In this document: one piece after another, positions 55,891 through 64,000 of the stretch
How positions within the stretch are numbered: position 1 is the first letter of the stretch
How the letters are laid out: each line of letters opens with the position of its first letter
DNA from: Planctomycetota bacterium
GTDB taxonomy: Bacteria; Planctomycetota; Phycisphaerae; UBA1845
NCBI GenBank assembly: GCA_029558835.1
Contig: JAKQDH010000063.1
Span: 1-64,000 of the forward strand
DNA length: 64,000 nucleotides
Reading direction: 5' to 3'
Notes under the pieces: model-generated
Seen by the model: only the letters and a program-made list of their open reading frames with translations
Told to the model about the DNA's origin: nothing
Database searches by the model: none
Made by a program: the position numbers and the translations under genes

Positions 55891-56802
55891 ATGCTCAGGC
55901 TTGATCCTTCCCAGCTTGCGCCGGAGGTGGCGTCCTTGCTGTTGTTGCGGGGGGCCGAACTGCCACCTTTGCAGTGGTCCGCCAAGCCGGTCCGCCTCGC
56001 CAAGGAAATGCTCAACGGACTCGGAGATGACACCAAGCTGCTCGGCTGTGCGTCCGTGGCGAGTCAGCCGATGGCGGCGGCCGTGCGGGCGCTGCTGTAT
56101 CTCTGGAATGGGCACCTCGCCGACTGCGCCACCTGGGGCCGGACCGCACCGCCGCAGGAGCGAATCTACCTTGACGCGCTGGCTGCTCGCCACGCGGGCC
56201 AGCCGGACAACAGCAAGACCCTCTACACCCAACTCGGCGCCCACGTGATCCTGTCGGTGCTGCACCAGCAGTCCGGCGAACTGATCGGGCTAGGGGTGGA
56301 TCCGCTGCTGGCCCGCTTCAAAGGCATTCTGGTGCAGGCCGGGGAGTGGGAGCCGTACATGTTCATTGACCTGTACGAGCAGGCCCGCGCCGGGAAGCTG
56401 TCGCAGGCCACCGAGCAGATCATCCGGCAACTCCAGTCTCTGGAGTATGAATTGCTCTTCACGCACTGTTATGAGGCAGCGCGCGGCATGCCGCTGCCGG
56501 CGCGGCCCGCGGCCACCGCCCCGCCCCGTCGCAAGCCCGCGCTGGCGCCCGCCCGCCGTCCGGCGCGCAAGCCGCAGGACGACATCCTGCCGGCCGCTCG
56601 CGCCAAGACGCCCGCCCCCCCGCCGAAATGCCCCGCCGTGGCGTTGCCCAAGGACTGTGTCGGCATCATGTGCCCGAAGTGTGGCGAGACCAACGTCGTT
56701 CCCGACAATGCCCGGGGGCGGGGACACGTCTGTCGCAAGTGCCAGGCGCAGTTCCTCGTCCCGCCCAAGAAAGCCCCGGTCCCTGCCGCACGAAGCACCT
56801 GA
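55891..56802 (+). CDS. Unknown protein with C-terminal zinc ribbon
   Basis: 303 residues from the ATG at 55891 (ACAAGGTG upstream). The first 190 residues are all-helical with no match to a known fold (LAPEVASLLLLRGAELPPL, then VILSVLHQQSGELIGLG). A Pro/Ala/Arg-rich linker (about 205-255) leads to a C-terminal zinc ribbon, MCPKCGETNVVPDNARGRG followed by HVCRKC, like that of the DUF4190 protein in this window. Four Cys are placed for one zinc. Function unknown. Confidence 0.7.
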   Translation: MLRLDPSQLAPEVASLLLLRGAELPPLQWSAKPVRLAKEMLNGLGDDTKLLGCASVASQPMAAAVRALLYLWNGHLADCATWGRTAPPQERIYLDALAARHAGQPDNSKTLYTQLGAHVILSVLHQQSGELIGLGVDPLLARFKGILVQAGEWEPYMFIDLYEQARAGKLSQATEQIIRQLQSLEYELLFTHCYEAARGMPLPARPAATAPPRRKPALAPARRPARKPQDDILPAARAKTPAPPPKCPAVALPKDCVGIMCPKCGETNVVPDNARGRGHVCRKCQAQFLVPPKKAPVPAARST

Positions 56803-56848
56803 CGAGCAACCGCCGAAGCAGCGTGGCGTTGGCCGCAGGGGGCGGATG

Positions 56849-57271
56849 CTACGCCGACGGGGCGGCGTCGAGGAAAGCCTGGAGCATGACTTGCGCCGCC
56901 AGGCGATCGCGCCGGCGTTTCTTCTGCTTACGCGTCAACTCCGTGCCCTGCATCAGTTCATCGGCGGTGAGGCTGGAAAGACGCTCATCACAATAATGGA
57001 CAGGCAAACCGCCGGCCGCCTCCAGGGCGGTGCCGAAGCGCCGGACGCTCTGCGCCTGGGGACCCTCCGTGTCGTCCATGTTCAGCGGCAAGCCGACCAC
57101 AAAGGCATCCACCTCGTACTCCCGCGCGCAGGTGAGCACCGCCTCGACCTGGCGGTCCGGAGGCTCCGGTGCCTCCAGCGTAGCCAGCGGCGTGGCCAGG
57201 CGCCCGACCGTGTCGCCGATCGCCAGACCGATGCGCTTCGTACCGTAGTCAATACCCAGAAACCGAGACAT
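56849..57271 (-). CDS. ruvX: Putative pre-16S rRNA nuclease/Holliday junction resolvase YqgF
   Basis: 140 residues from the ATG at 57271 (MSRFLGIDYGTKRIGLAIGD), an RNase H-like fold with the catalytic Asp in GIDYGTK and later acidic residues (CDERLSS). The longer frame upstream is translated mini-hairpin repeat. It processes the 16S rRNA 5' end or resolves junctions in other bacteria. It is the last gene of a minus-strand run after the manC-like gene. Confidence 0.92.
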   Translation of the reverse strand: MSRFLGIDYGTKRIGLAIGDTVGRLATPLATLEAPEPPDRQVEAVLTCAREYEVDAFVVGLPLNMDDTEGPQAQSVRRFGTALEAAGGLPVHYCDERLSSLTADELMQGTELTRKQKKRRRDRLAAQVMLQAFLDAAPSA

Positions 57272-57301
57272 CGAAAGTAACAATCCGCCGGTGGACGGTC
57301 C

Positions 57302-57350
57302 GGTGGGCGATGCCCACCCCGCACGGCTGTCGTGGTGGGCGATGCCCACC
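57302..57350. repeat. Two tandem mini-hairpins (GGTGGGC type)
   Basis: Identical units GGTGGGCGATGCCCACC at 57302-57318 and 57334-57350, 32 bases apart, each a 7-bp stem with loop GAT. They fill the gap between manC-like and ruvX. The design matches the GGCGGGT units at 43847-43915 but the sequence differs. Confidence 0.75.
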
Positions 57351-57368
57351 CTACACAGCCTGTCGCCC

Positions 57369-57408
57369 CCTTCATTTGCTATTCGCTATTCGCCATTCGC
57401 TATTCACG
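57369..57408 (-). repeat. Stop-codon-linked phrase, copy 2
   Basis: The minus-strand sequence begins GTGAATAGCGAATGGCG and ends GCAAATGAAGG. Its TGA (57406-57404) is the stop codon of the manC-like gene. It agrees with the copy at 43919-43957 at 35 of 37 positions. Confidence 0.75.
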
Positions 57409-58462
57409 TGCGCCCTTCGCCGATCAATCCCAACAGCTCCTTCAGGTTCGCCGCCTGATCCTTGTGGCAAATGAGCGTGGCATCGGCGGCATGCACGATC
57501 ACCAGGTCCTGCACGCCCAGCGTGGCAATCAGGTGCGCCTGCTCGGAGACGACCAGGTTGCCGCGCGAGCGAAGCTGGACGACCTGCCCAGCAGCGTTCA
57601 CATTGCCATCGGCGTCGGCCGGCAACGCTCGGGCCAGCGCCGCCCAGGAGCCCACGTCCTGCCACTGACAGTCCATCTCCACCACCAGCACCCGCGGCGC
57701 CTGCTCCAGCACGGCAAAGTCGATACTGATCTTCGGCAACGCGGGGTACGTTTCCGCCAACGCGCGCTGTCCCTGCGGCGTGCCCCAGGTCGCCGCGAGA
57801 CGCACGCCCGCCTCATGTGCGGCCGGCAGACGCTCCCGCAGTTGAGCCAGGATCGTTTCCGCCCGCCAGGCGAACATGCCGCTGTTCCAGTAATAGTTGC
57901 CGCTGCGAATATACTGCTCAGCCGTTTCGGCCGTCGGTTTCTCGGTGAACTTCTCAACCTCATACACACCCGGTGCCAGGGCCTTCCCGCGCCGCACGTA
58001 GCCGAACTGCGTCTCGGCCCGTTGCGGCCGGATGCCGAACGTCACCAGCGCATCGGGGTATTCGCGCGCGAGCCGCAATCCCGTCTCGACCGCCCGGCGG
58101 AACTCAGCGAGCGGGCTGATAAGCTGGTCGGCCGTCAACACCGCCAGGACCGCGTCCGGATCGCGGCGCGCCAGGATGGCCGCGGACAACGCGACGGCAT
58201 TGGCCGTGTCGCGCGGCACGGGCTCGTCGAGCAGGTTCTCGCCCGGCAGCTCGGGCAACTCCTCAGCCACCAGCGGCAGGTACCCGGCCAGCGTGATTAC
58301 ATAGATGCGCTCGGCAGGCAGCAGGGCGGCCGCCCGTTCATAAGAGAGCCGCAACAGACTGACCTTGTCGAACAGACGCAGCAGTTGCTTGGGGCGCTGC
58401 GCACGACTCAGCGGCCACAGCCGCGTCCCGCCCCCCCCGGCCATGATGACGGCATGTTCCAT
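57404..58462 (-). CDS. Mannose-1-phosphate guanylyltransferase-like protein
   Basis: 352 residues. The N-terminal nucleotidyltransferase signature GGGGTRLWPLSRAQRPKQ and VPRDTANAVALSAAIL are those of the ManC/GMP family that makes GDP-mannose from mannose 1-phosphate and GTP. It lacks the C-terminal phosphomannose-isomerase cupin of bifunctional ManC. The product would feed surface glycans, like the formyl-sugar cassette elsewhere in the window. The ATG at 58462 follows GAGGAATCC, only 10 bases after the uvrD stop, so it is co-transcribed with uvrD. Its stop is the start of a recurrent phrase. Confidence 0.93.
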   Translation of the reverse strand: MEHAVIMAGGGGTRLWPLSRAQRPKQLLRLFDKVSLLRLSYERAAALLPAERIYVITLAGYLPLVAEELPELPGENLLDEPVPRDTANAVALSAAILARRDPDAVLAVLTADQLISPLAEFRRAVETGLRLAREYPDALVTFGIRPQRAETQFGYVRRGKALAPGVYEVEKFTEKPTAETAEQYIRSGNYYWNSGMFAWRAETILAQLRERLPAAHEAGVRLAATWGTPQGQRALAETYPALPKISIDFAVLEQAPRVLVVEMDCQWQDVGSWAALARALPADADGNVNAAGQVVQLRSRGNLVVSEQAHLIATLGVQDLVIVHAADATLICHKDQAANLKELLGLIGEGRT

Positions 58463-58472
58463 GACGGATTCC

Positions 58473-60641
58473 TCAGTCCACTTCGTGGAAGTCCACCCGC
58501 GTCAGGTCGGCAAACTCCAGCACCCACGCCTGCTCATGCCCGCTCTCGAAGAGCACCCGCACGTGCGTCCGCCGGGCGCCGCGCGCGATCTCCTCGATAC
58601 GCCCCAGCCCGTAACGCGGGTGGCGCACCAGCGTGCCGACAGCCCACTCCTCCGCGTCCTCGGGCAACGCGCCCGCGTCCGGGTGCCGGCTCCGGCTTGG
58701 CGAGGTCGTCTCCGTGCTGATCCACTCCACGCCTGCCCGGCGTACCTCCTCCAGGAATTCGCTGCGCGTCGTGTACTCCGTCTTCCCCCGCAGCATGCGT
58801 CGGCGCGCCCGCGTCAGCGTCAGCACCTCGCGCGCCCGTGTCATCCCCACGAAGCACAGCCGCCGCTCCTCCTCGTCGTCAGCGGGCTGATCGTTCTCGC
58901 GACGGAACGGCAACAGCCCGTCCTCGAGCCCGATGATGAAGACAACCGGGAACTCCAGTCCCTTGGCCGCGTGCAACGTCATGAGCGTCACCGTCCCGGT
59001 CCCCTCGCGCACGGCATCCACGTCGCCGATGAGGGCCGTGTGTTCGAGCCAGTCGAGCACGGTGGCCTCCGGCTGCTGCAACTCGTACTCGCGGGCGGCA
59101 TTGAGCAGCTCATCCAGGTTGCGGCGCCGCCCCTCGTCCGGGTCGTTCTCCTCGCCATAGTACGCCCGCAGCCCGCTTTCCCGCAGCACCGCGCCGAGGG
59201 CGGCAAACGGCGGGCCCTCCAGCAGCGGCCGTAACTGCGCCCACAGCACGCCGAACTCGCGCACCCGCGCCGCCACCCGCCCTACGGCTTGCAGATCGTC
59301 CGCCTGGATCACCTCCAGCACCGTCCGACCGGCAGCCCGCGCGTGCCCAACGAGCCGCTCCAGGGTCGTCTCGCCGATGCCCCGCGGCGGCACGTTGATC
59401 GCCCGCAACAGCGACACCTCATCGGCCGGGTTGACCAGCGCCCGCAGGTACGCCAGGACGTCCTTGATCTCCTTGCGGTTGTAAAACTCCACCCCGCGCG
59501 CGATCTGGTAAGGAATCCCCGCGCGCAGCAGCGCTTCCTCGAGCGCGCGGCTCAAGGCGTTGACGCGATAGAGCACCGCCACGTCGTCGAGGCGGGTGCC
59601 GGCCGTCTTTGCCTGCCCGATCTCCCGCGCCACCAGTTCGGCCTCGTCCGCATACGTCTCACACTCGACGACGCGCACTGCCGCCCCGGCCGGGTTCTCC
59701 GTCCACAGCCGTTTCTGCTTGCGACGCACGTTGCCTGAAATCAGGGCGTCCGCCACCGCCAGGATGCGCTGCGTCGAGCGGTAGTTCTGCTCCAGCCGCA
59801 CCACGCGGGCCTCCGGGTAGTCATGCTCAAAGGACAGGATGTTGCGTATGTCCGCCCCACGCCAGCCGTAGATGGACTGGTCCGGATCCCCCGTCGCGCA
59901 CAGGTTGCGCCGCTGCTGGGTGAGCAGCCGGGCGATCTGGTACTGGGCCGCGTTCGTGTCCTGGTACTCGTCGATGAGCAGGTAGCGGTGCTGCTCCTCC
60001 AGCCGGTCGCGCAACTCGGCGTCCTCGGCCAGCAGCAGGGCCAGGCGCAGGAGCAGGTCGTCGAAATCCAGGCACGCCATCCGCCTCAGCAGCTTCTCAT
60101 ACGCCGCGTAAATGCGGGCCACCGCTCGCTGCTCCCAATCGACCGCCTGCTGTTCATAGCGGTCCGGCAGCCGCAGGGCGTTCTTGGCCTGCGAGATGAG
60201 GTTCTCGACCCGCGCCGGCGGGAAGTTCGTCGGGGACAACTCGGCCGCGAGGGTCGCGTCCTTGATGACCTTGCGTCGATCGTCGGTGTCCAGGATCGTG
60301 AACTCACGCGGCACGCCGGCCCGTTCGTGGTGGATACGCAGGGTGCGGGCGCACCAGGCGTGAAACGTCGCCACCGGCAGTCCGCCGGCCAACCTCAGGG
60401 CGTCGATGCGCTCGCGCATCTCGCGGGCGGCCTTGTTCGTGAACGTGATGGCCAGCACCTGCGCCGGCGTCGCGACCGTGCCGGCGAGGTAAGCCGCCCG
60501 CCGCGTAATCACCCGCGTCTTGCCGCTGCCCGCCCCGGCCAGTACCAGCAGCGGCCCGTCGGTACACGTGACGGCCTCCCGCTGCGGCTCCGTCAGGTCC
60601 GCGAGAAGCTGCTCCCGCAATTGTGCCTCCAACGTCGGCAT
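58473..60641 (-). CDS. pcrA: UvrD/PcrA-family DNA helicase
   Basis: 722 residues with the superfamily I helicase motifs in order: Q motif LTEPQREAV, Walker A GAGSGKT, motif II (LLIDEYQDTN), GDPDQSIYGWRGA, TLHAAKGLEFPVVFI and the later VGMTRAREVLTL. The size and C-terminal Tudor-like tail (VRHPRYGLGRIEEI, then VLFESGHEQ) fit UvrD/PcrA, which unwinds DNA in nucleotide excision and mismatch repair. The symbol is by family; uvrD is an equally fair name. It lies between purH and the manC-like gene. Confidence 0.94.
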   Translation of the reverse strand: MPTLEAQLREQLLADLTEPQREAVTCTDGPLLVLAGAGSGKTRVITRRAAYLAGTVATPAQVLAITFTNKAAREMRERIDALRLAGGLPVATFHAWCARTLRIHHERAGVPREFTILDTDDRRKVIKDATLAAELSPTNFPPARVENLISQAKNALRLPDRYEQQAVDWEQRAVARIYAAYEKLLRRMACLDFDDLLLRLALLLAEDAELRDRLEEQHRYLLIDEYQDTNAAQYQIARLLTQQRRNLCATGDPDQSIYGWRGADIRNILSFEHDYPEARVVRLEQNYRSTQRILAVADALISGNVRRKQKRLWTENPAGAAVRVVECETYADEAELVAREIGQAKTAGTRLDDVAVLYRVNALSRALEEALLRAGIPYQIARGVEFYNRKEIKDVLAYLRALVNPADEVSLLRAINVPPRGIGETTLERLVGHARAAGRTVLEVIQADDLQAVGRVAARVREFGVLWAQLRPLLEGPPFAALGAVLRESGLRAYYGEENDPDEGRRRNLDELLNAAREYELQQPEATVLDWLEHTALIGDVDAVREGTGTVTLMTLHAAKGLEFPVVFIIGLEDGLLPFRRENDQPADDEEERRLCFVGMTRAREVLTLTRARRRMLRGKTEYTTRSEFLEEVRRAGVEWISTETTSPSRSRHPDAGALPEDAEEWAVGTLVRHPRYGLGRIEEIARGARRTHVRVLFESGHEQAWVLEFADLTRVDFHEVD

Positions 60642-60747
60642 CCCGGCTTCTATAGCCGCTCCGTGTTCCGCCGTCTACCACGACGACAAGCACGGACCGC
60701 ATCCCGCGCGACCGGGCGCGATTCACGGGGATTCATGGTGCGCCGCC

Positions 60748-62463
60748 TCAATGCCGGAAGTGCCGCGTGCCGGTGAAGATCATCGCCGCCCCGCGCTCTT
60801 TGCAGGAGGCTACCGTGTCGGCGTCGCGCTTGGAGCCGCCGGGCTGGATGAAGGCGGTAACGCCGGCCGCCAGCAGCAGGTCGGGACCGTCCCGGAAGGG
60901 GAAGAAGGCGTCGGAGGCCGCGGCCGCCCCGCCCAGCCGCTCCGCATGCCCATTCTCCTGCGCCAGCCAGGTGGCGATCCGACAGCTCATCACCCGCGAC
61001 ATCTGCCCCGCGCCGTTGCCGATGAGCATGCCATCTCTACACAGAGTGATCGCGTTGCTGCGCGTGTGTTTGCAGATCAGCCACGCCAGCCGCAGGTCCG
61101 CCAGCTCCCGCGCGGTGGGCGGGCGATCCGTCACCAGCTTCCACTCATCTTCGTTGAGTCCGACCAGGTCGGGCGTCTGCACGAGCATGCCGCCGGTAAG
61201 CTGGCGGCAATCGAGCTCGGCCGACTCGGACTCCGTGTCGAGGTCGCCGACCGCCAGCAGGCGGGCCTTGCGGCCCCATTTCTTCGCATCGCGGACGTGA
61301 CCAAGAGCATGGTCGTCGAAGGCCGGGGCTACCCACACCTCCACGAAGAACCCGCCCGCGCCGGCCGCCTTGCCCCAGCGATCGTAGGAATCCATCACTG
61401 CCGCGGCGAACTGGGCGTCGACGGCGAAGTTGCACGCCAATACGCCGCCCATGGCCGCATTGGGATCACCCAGATACGCCCGGCGATACGCCTCGACCGG
61501 GTCGTCCGCCACGCCCGCGCCGCAGGCGTTGCCGTGCTTGATGAACACGCAGACAGACGGCGGCGGGCCTTCCTCCTCACCGAGCAGGCCACGGCCCGCG
61601 CAGGCAAGCTCCGTAGCCAGCCGCAGGGCGGCGTCCGCGTCGGCGAGGTTGTTGAAGGACACCTCGTCGCCCGCGACCTGAGACGCGGGGGCCACGCCCA
61701 CCAGTTCGGCTCCGCACAGCGCCAGGTAGGCCGCCTGCTGATGCGGGTTCTCGCCGTAACGCAGCGGCTGCGACTCCTCCAGCACCTGGATGAGCCCCTG
61801 CCCCTTCTCGGTAAGAAACGGCGCTTCTTCACTCTCGCCCGGCGCCGCCGGCTGTCGCCCCAGGGCCGCTTCGGTCAGGTAGGTGCAGACGGCCGCGTCG
61901 TATTCCTCCGTGCGGTTGAACGCCAACGCGGCCAGCTCCTGCCGCAACGTCAGCTCGTCGCCCGGTACTTCGCCGCGCAGGTACGCCAGGCACAGCTCCC
62001 GCCCGTGCGCGTCGGATGCCACCAGCACGTGCCGGTGGTTCTTGGCGGCCGCCCGCAGCATGCACGGACCCCCGATGTCGATCATCTCAATGGCCGTCGC
62101 CGGCGAGCAGCCCGGCTGCGCGACTGCTTCCTCGAACGGATAAAGATCGACGACCACCAGGTCGATCGGCACGACGTCCGCGGCCTCAAGCTGCCGCAGG
62201 TGCTCCGGGTTGTCACGGTCGGCCAGGATGCCCGCGTGGATCTTCGGATGCAGCGTCTTGACCCGCCCGTCCAGCATCTCCGGGAAACCCGTGATCTGCT
62301 CCACCAGCGTCACCGGCAACCGGTGCTGCTTCAGCAGGCGCGCGGTACCGCCCGTGGCGATCAGCTCCACGCCGAAGTCCACGCTCAGGGTTCGGGCGAA
62401 CTCCACGATGCCCGATTTGTCATAGGTGCTCAGCAACGCCCGCCGTACTTGGGGATGAGTCAT
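60748..62463 (-). CDS. purH: Bifunctional phosphoribosylaminoimidazolecarboxamide formyltransferase/IMP cyclohydrolase
   Basis: 571 residues. The N-terminal MGS-like cyclohydrolase domain (RALLSTYDKSGIVEFARTL, then GGTARLL and DGRVKTLHPKIH) and the AICAR transformylase domain with the catalytic Lys-His in FIKHGNACGAG are both present. It performs the last two steps of IMP synthesis. It is placed between the PQQ-propeller lipoprotein (upstream) and uvrD; AGGAGAGG lies upstream of the ATG. Length is somewhat above the usual 520-530 through insertions in the transformylase half. Confidence 0.95.
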   Translation of the reverse strand: MTHPQVRRALLSTYDKSGIVEFARTLSVDFGVELIATGGTARLLKQHRLPVTLVEQITGFPEMLDGRVKTLHPKIHAGILADRDNPEHLRQLEAADVVPIDLVVVDLYPFEEAVAQPGCSPATAIEMIDIGGPCMLRAAAKNHRHVLVASDAHGRELCLAYLRGEVPGDELTLRQELAALAFNRTEEYDAAVCTYLTEAALGRQPAAPGESEEAPFLTEKGQGLIQVLEESQPLRYGENPHQQAAYLALCGAELVGVAPASQVAGDEVSFNNLADADAALRLATELACAGRGLLGEEEGPPPSVCVFIKHGNACGAGVADDPVEAYRRAYLGDPNAAMGGVLACNFAVDAQFAAAVMDSYDRWGKAAGAGGFFVEVWVAPAFDDHALGHVRDAKKWGRKARLLAVGDLDTESESAELDCRQLTGGMLVQTPDLVGLNEDEWKLVTDRPPTARELADLRLAWLICKHTRSNAITLCRDGMLIGNGAGQMSRVMSCRIATWLAQENGHAERLGGAAAASDAFFPFRDGPDLLLAAGVTAFIQPGGSKRDADTVASCKERGAAMIFTGTRHFRH

Positions 62464-62501
62464 GAGCCTGGGGGCCTCTCCTGATTAGCAACCGAGCCGC
62501 T

Positions 62502-63776
62502 CTACGGCCGGCGATCCACGGAACTGCGCAACGGATCGGCATCGTGTGCCGGCGGCAGCGCGGGCGGCGGAGCGATCAGCTCGTCCGTCCCGCGCGGGGC
62601 CCGGTTAAGCTGGGCCCGCGAGGCCGCCACTTCCTGCTGCCGCAGGTACGGCACCCCCTCGGGACGCAGACACTCCACCCGTCCGTCACCCGCGGCCAGA
62701 TAGACGGCCGAGTCGCGCAGGTTGCACGCCGCCACCCGCGCGTCCGACGCGTCAAACCCGCGCTGCGTCGCCCCGGTGGCCGCGTCGAGCACCTCAATCG
62801 CCCCGCCCGACGTGCGTACCACGACCTCGCCCGGAGCTGCGCCGACCACGCTCAAGCCGTCACCTCGTTGCCACCGAACCAGCCCCGTGTTGATGTCCAC
62901 GGCGCTCAGTCCGTCGCGTTCGTTGAACTGGTAGCACGTCTCGTGCACGGTCACCGGGCTGCTGCGCAACGGGTCCGCAAACCGACACCGCCACAGGACC
63001 GCCCCGCTTGCCTCTTCGAGCCGATACAGCGAACGGTCGAGGCTGGCCGCGTAGACGCCCGTGTCATCCACGAAGACGTCCGCCACCACGTTGCCTCCCA
63101 CGCGCTGCACCCAGCCGAACGACTTCTGGCGTGCCCCGCAACGCACCACCGCCCCCGTCTGCGTGGCAAAATACAGATCGTCCGGGGCCTGCCACACCAG
63201 TCCGCCGGCCACGGGACTACCCACCATCACCCGCCATCGCTCCTTGGGTTCCGTACCCAGGGCGTGCTTCCAGGCCAGTGAGTACACGTGCCCGTCCGTG
63301 CTGCCCAGGTACAGCCGACGCTCGTCGCCGACCCCGCTGCCACTGGGCGGAAACGGCGTGGGCACCGACAGCAGCACGTCGCCGGAGTATCGGTCCAGCA
63401 CCCACAGCCGAGTGGTCGTCACGAACAGCACCGGCCCGTGGCCATCCGGCGTCTGCAGGTGTGTCGGCGGGTAGACCGTGTAGTCTCGTTCCGTCAGGCT
63501 GGCACCCCAGCGCAGCAGGCCGTGCTCCGCGTGCAGGGCAAACACATCCCCGCCGTGCGTAAGCACGTAGAGGTTGTCATCCACCAGGTAGCAGCTCTTC
63601 ACGGCATCGCCGCGGCGCACGGGTGCCCGCGTCGCCCACTGCGTGCGATACGCCGCCGACTCAATCTGCTCCCTGTGCGTCACGCCGGCGCCGGGGTGTG
63701 GTCGCCCGCAACCGCCCAACCCGACCAGCACCACCGCCGCCACGCCGGCCCCCACTAGCCCAACTGCCCACTTCAT
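62502..63776 (-). CDS. PQQ-like beta-propeller lipoprotein
   Basis: 424 residues from the ATG at 63776 (MKWAVGLVGAGVAAVVLVG). A lipobox (LGGC) places an acylated Cys at about residue 22. Propeller blades follow, each ending in a phrase such as LYVLTHGGDVFALHAEHGLLRW, VLDRYSGDVLLSVP, SLYRLEEASGAVLWRCRF and LSAVDINTGLVRW, the BamB/PQQ-repeat pattern. The C-terminus is Pro/Ala-rich. Likely an outer-membrane or periplasmic scaffold; BamB-like outer membrane assembly is possible but unproven. The frame upstream to 63839 is not needed. Confidence 0.82.
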   Translation of the reverse strand: MKWAVGLVGAGVAAVVLVGLGGCGRPHPGAGVTHREQIESAAYRTQWATRAPVRRGDAVKSCYLVDDNLYVLTHGGDVFALHAEHGLLRWGASLTERDYTVYPPTHLQTPDGHGPVLFVTTTRLWVLDRYSGDVLLSVPTPFPPSGSGVGDERRLYLGSTDGHVYSLAWKHALGTEPKERWRVMVGSPVAGGLVWQAPDDLYFATQTGAVVRCGARQKSFGWVQRVGGNVVADVFVDDTGVYAASLDRSLYRLEEASGAVLWRCRFADPLRSSPVTVHETCYQFNERDGLSAVDINTGLVRWQRGDGLSVVGAAPGEVVVRTSGGAIEVLDAATGATQRGFDASDARVAACNLRDSAVYLAAGDGRVECLRPEGVPYLRQQEVAASRAQLNRAPRGTDELIAPPPALPPAHDADPLRSSVDRRP

Positions 63777-64000
63777 GCCCGCATTCTCCGCGAGGAACCC
63801 ACCGCCCCGCCGCCCGGCAGGGCCTACCGCGTCTTGCACCGCCCCGGCCGCAGCTTACTGACCCGAAGTCGCGTCGCCCCCCCCGTGGCCGACGGGGAAT
63901 ACCCCCGACGCACCGTTTCCCAGCCCCCCCGCTCCTCCTGGCTTGTTCCCCAGGCGGCTCCCGTCACGGGCGTCAGTGTAATCGACCCCGCCCCTCCGGC
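63777..64000. other. End of window upstream of the lipoprotein gene
   Basis: About 220 bases that should carry the promoter of the minus-strand lipoprotein-purH run. I see no clear promoter boxes, gene or repeat. Confidence 0.3.

Overview
The window is GC-rich throughout (roughly two thirds G+C by eye) and looks like a chromosomal segment of a Planctomycetota bacterium, probably Phycisphaerae-like. This rests on the mix of protein families: very large secreted proteins made of PKD, DUF11-like, sulfatase-modifying-factor-like and BACON-like modules, a C-terminal type I dockerin pair, a DUF2934 protein, zinc-ribbon/membrane proteins, and a C-terminal Trp-Gly sorting-like tail. It is an inference from gene content; no rRNA is present to settle it.

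Layout. 0.5-4 kb: FHA protein, nucleoside diphosphate kinase, a secreted propeller-like lipoprotein, a cupin and a NikR-like regulator that has lost most nickel ligands. 4.2-17 kb: a strong promoter overlapped by a perfect 10-bp inverted repeat, then two giant surface or secreted proteins (PKD/LVIVD, 879 aa; DUF11-like, 2790 aa). 17-23 kb, minus strand: an M24 peptidase, then a tightly coupled tusA-yeeE-yeeE-hybrid histidine kinase operon. 23.7-28.4 kb: a radical SAM protein, then a small island with a truncated restriction-type gene, an anti-phage dCTP/dCMP deaminase-like gene and an overlapping small ORF. 28.8-37.7 kb: a secreted LamG/PepSY-like protein, a 2415-aa protein with four FGE-sulfatase folds and a dockerin, and a DUF2934 protein. 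38.5-41.4 kb: FtsK. 41.8-45 kb, minus strand: a three-gene formylated amino-sugar cassette.

45.6-51.5 kb, minus strand: a housekeeping cluster transcribed tRNA-Gln, prs, rplY, pth, rpsF, ssb, rplI, dnaB, with rpsR missing from its usual place. 52-53 kb: a small secreted lipoprotein and, opposite it, a Cys-rich secreted gene whose single reading frame carries three in-frame TGA codons and no other stop between its ribosome binding site and its sorting tail. 53.4-56.8 kb: a GH31 glycosidase and a zinc-ribbon protein. 56.8-63.8 kb, minus strand: a PQQ-propeller lipoprotein, purH, uvrD/pcrA, manC-like and ruvX.

Two signals go beyond ordinary annotation. One is the TGA-interrupted Cys-rich gene, which may be a selenoprotein or readthrough gene, or a decaying one. 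The other is a set of recurrent short intergenic phrases (tandem mini-hairpins, paired inverted phrases, and one phrase that begins exactly at the stop codon of two unrelated genes 13 kb apart). They sit at gene boundaries and are not explained by known insertion sequences or CRISPR.
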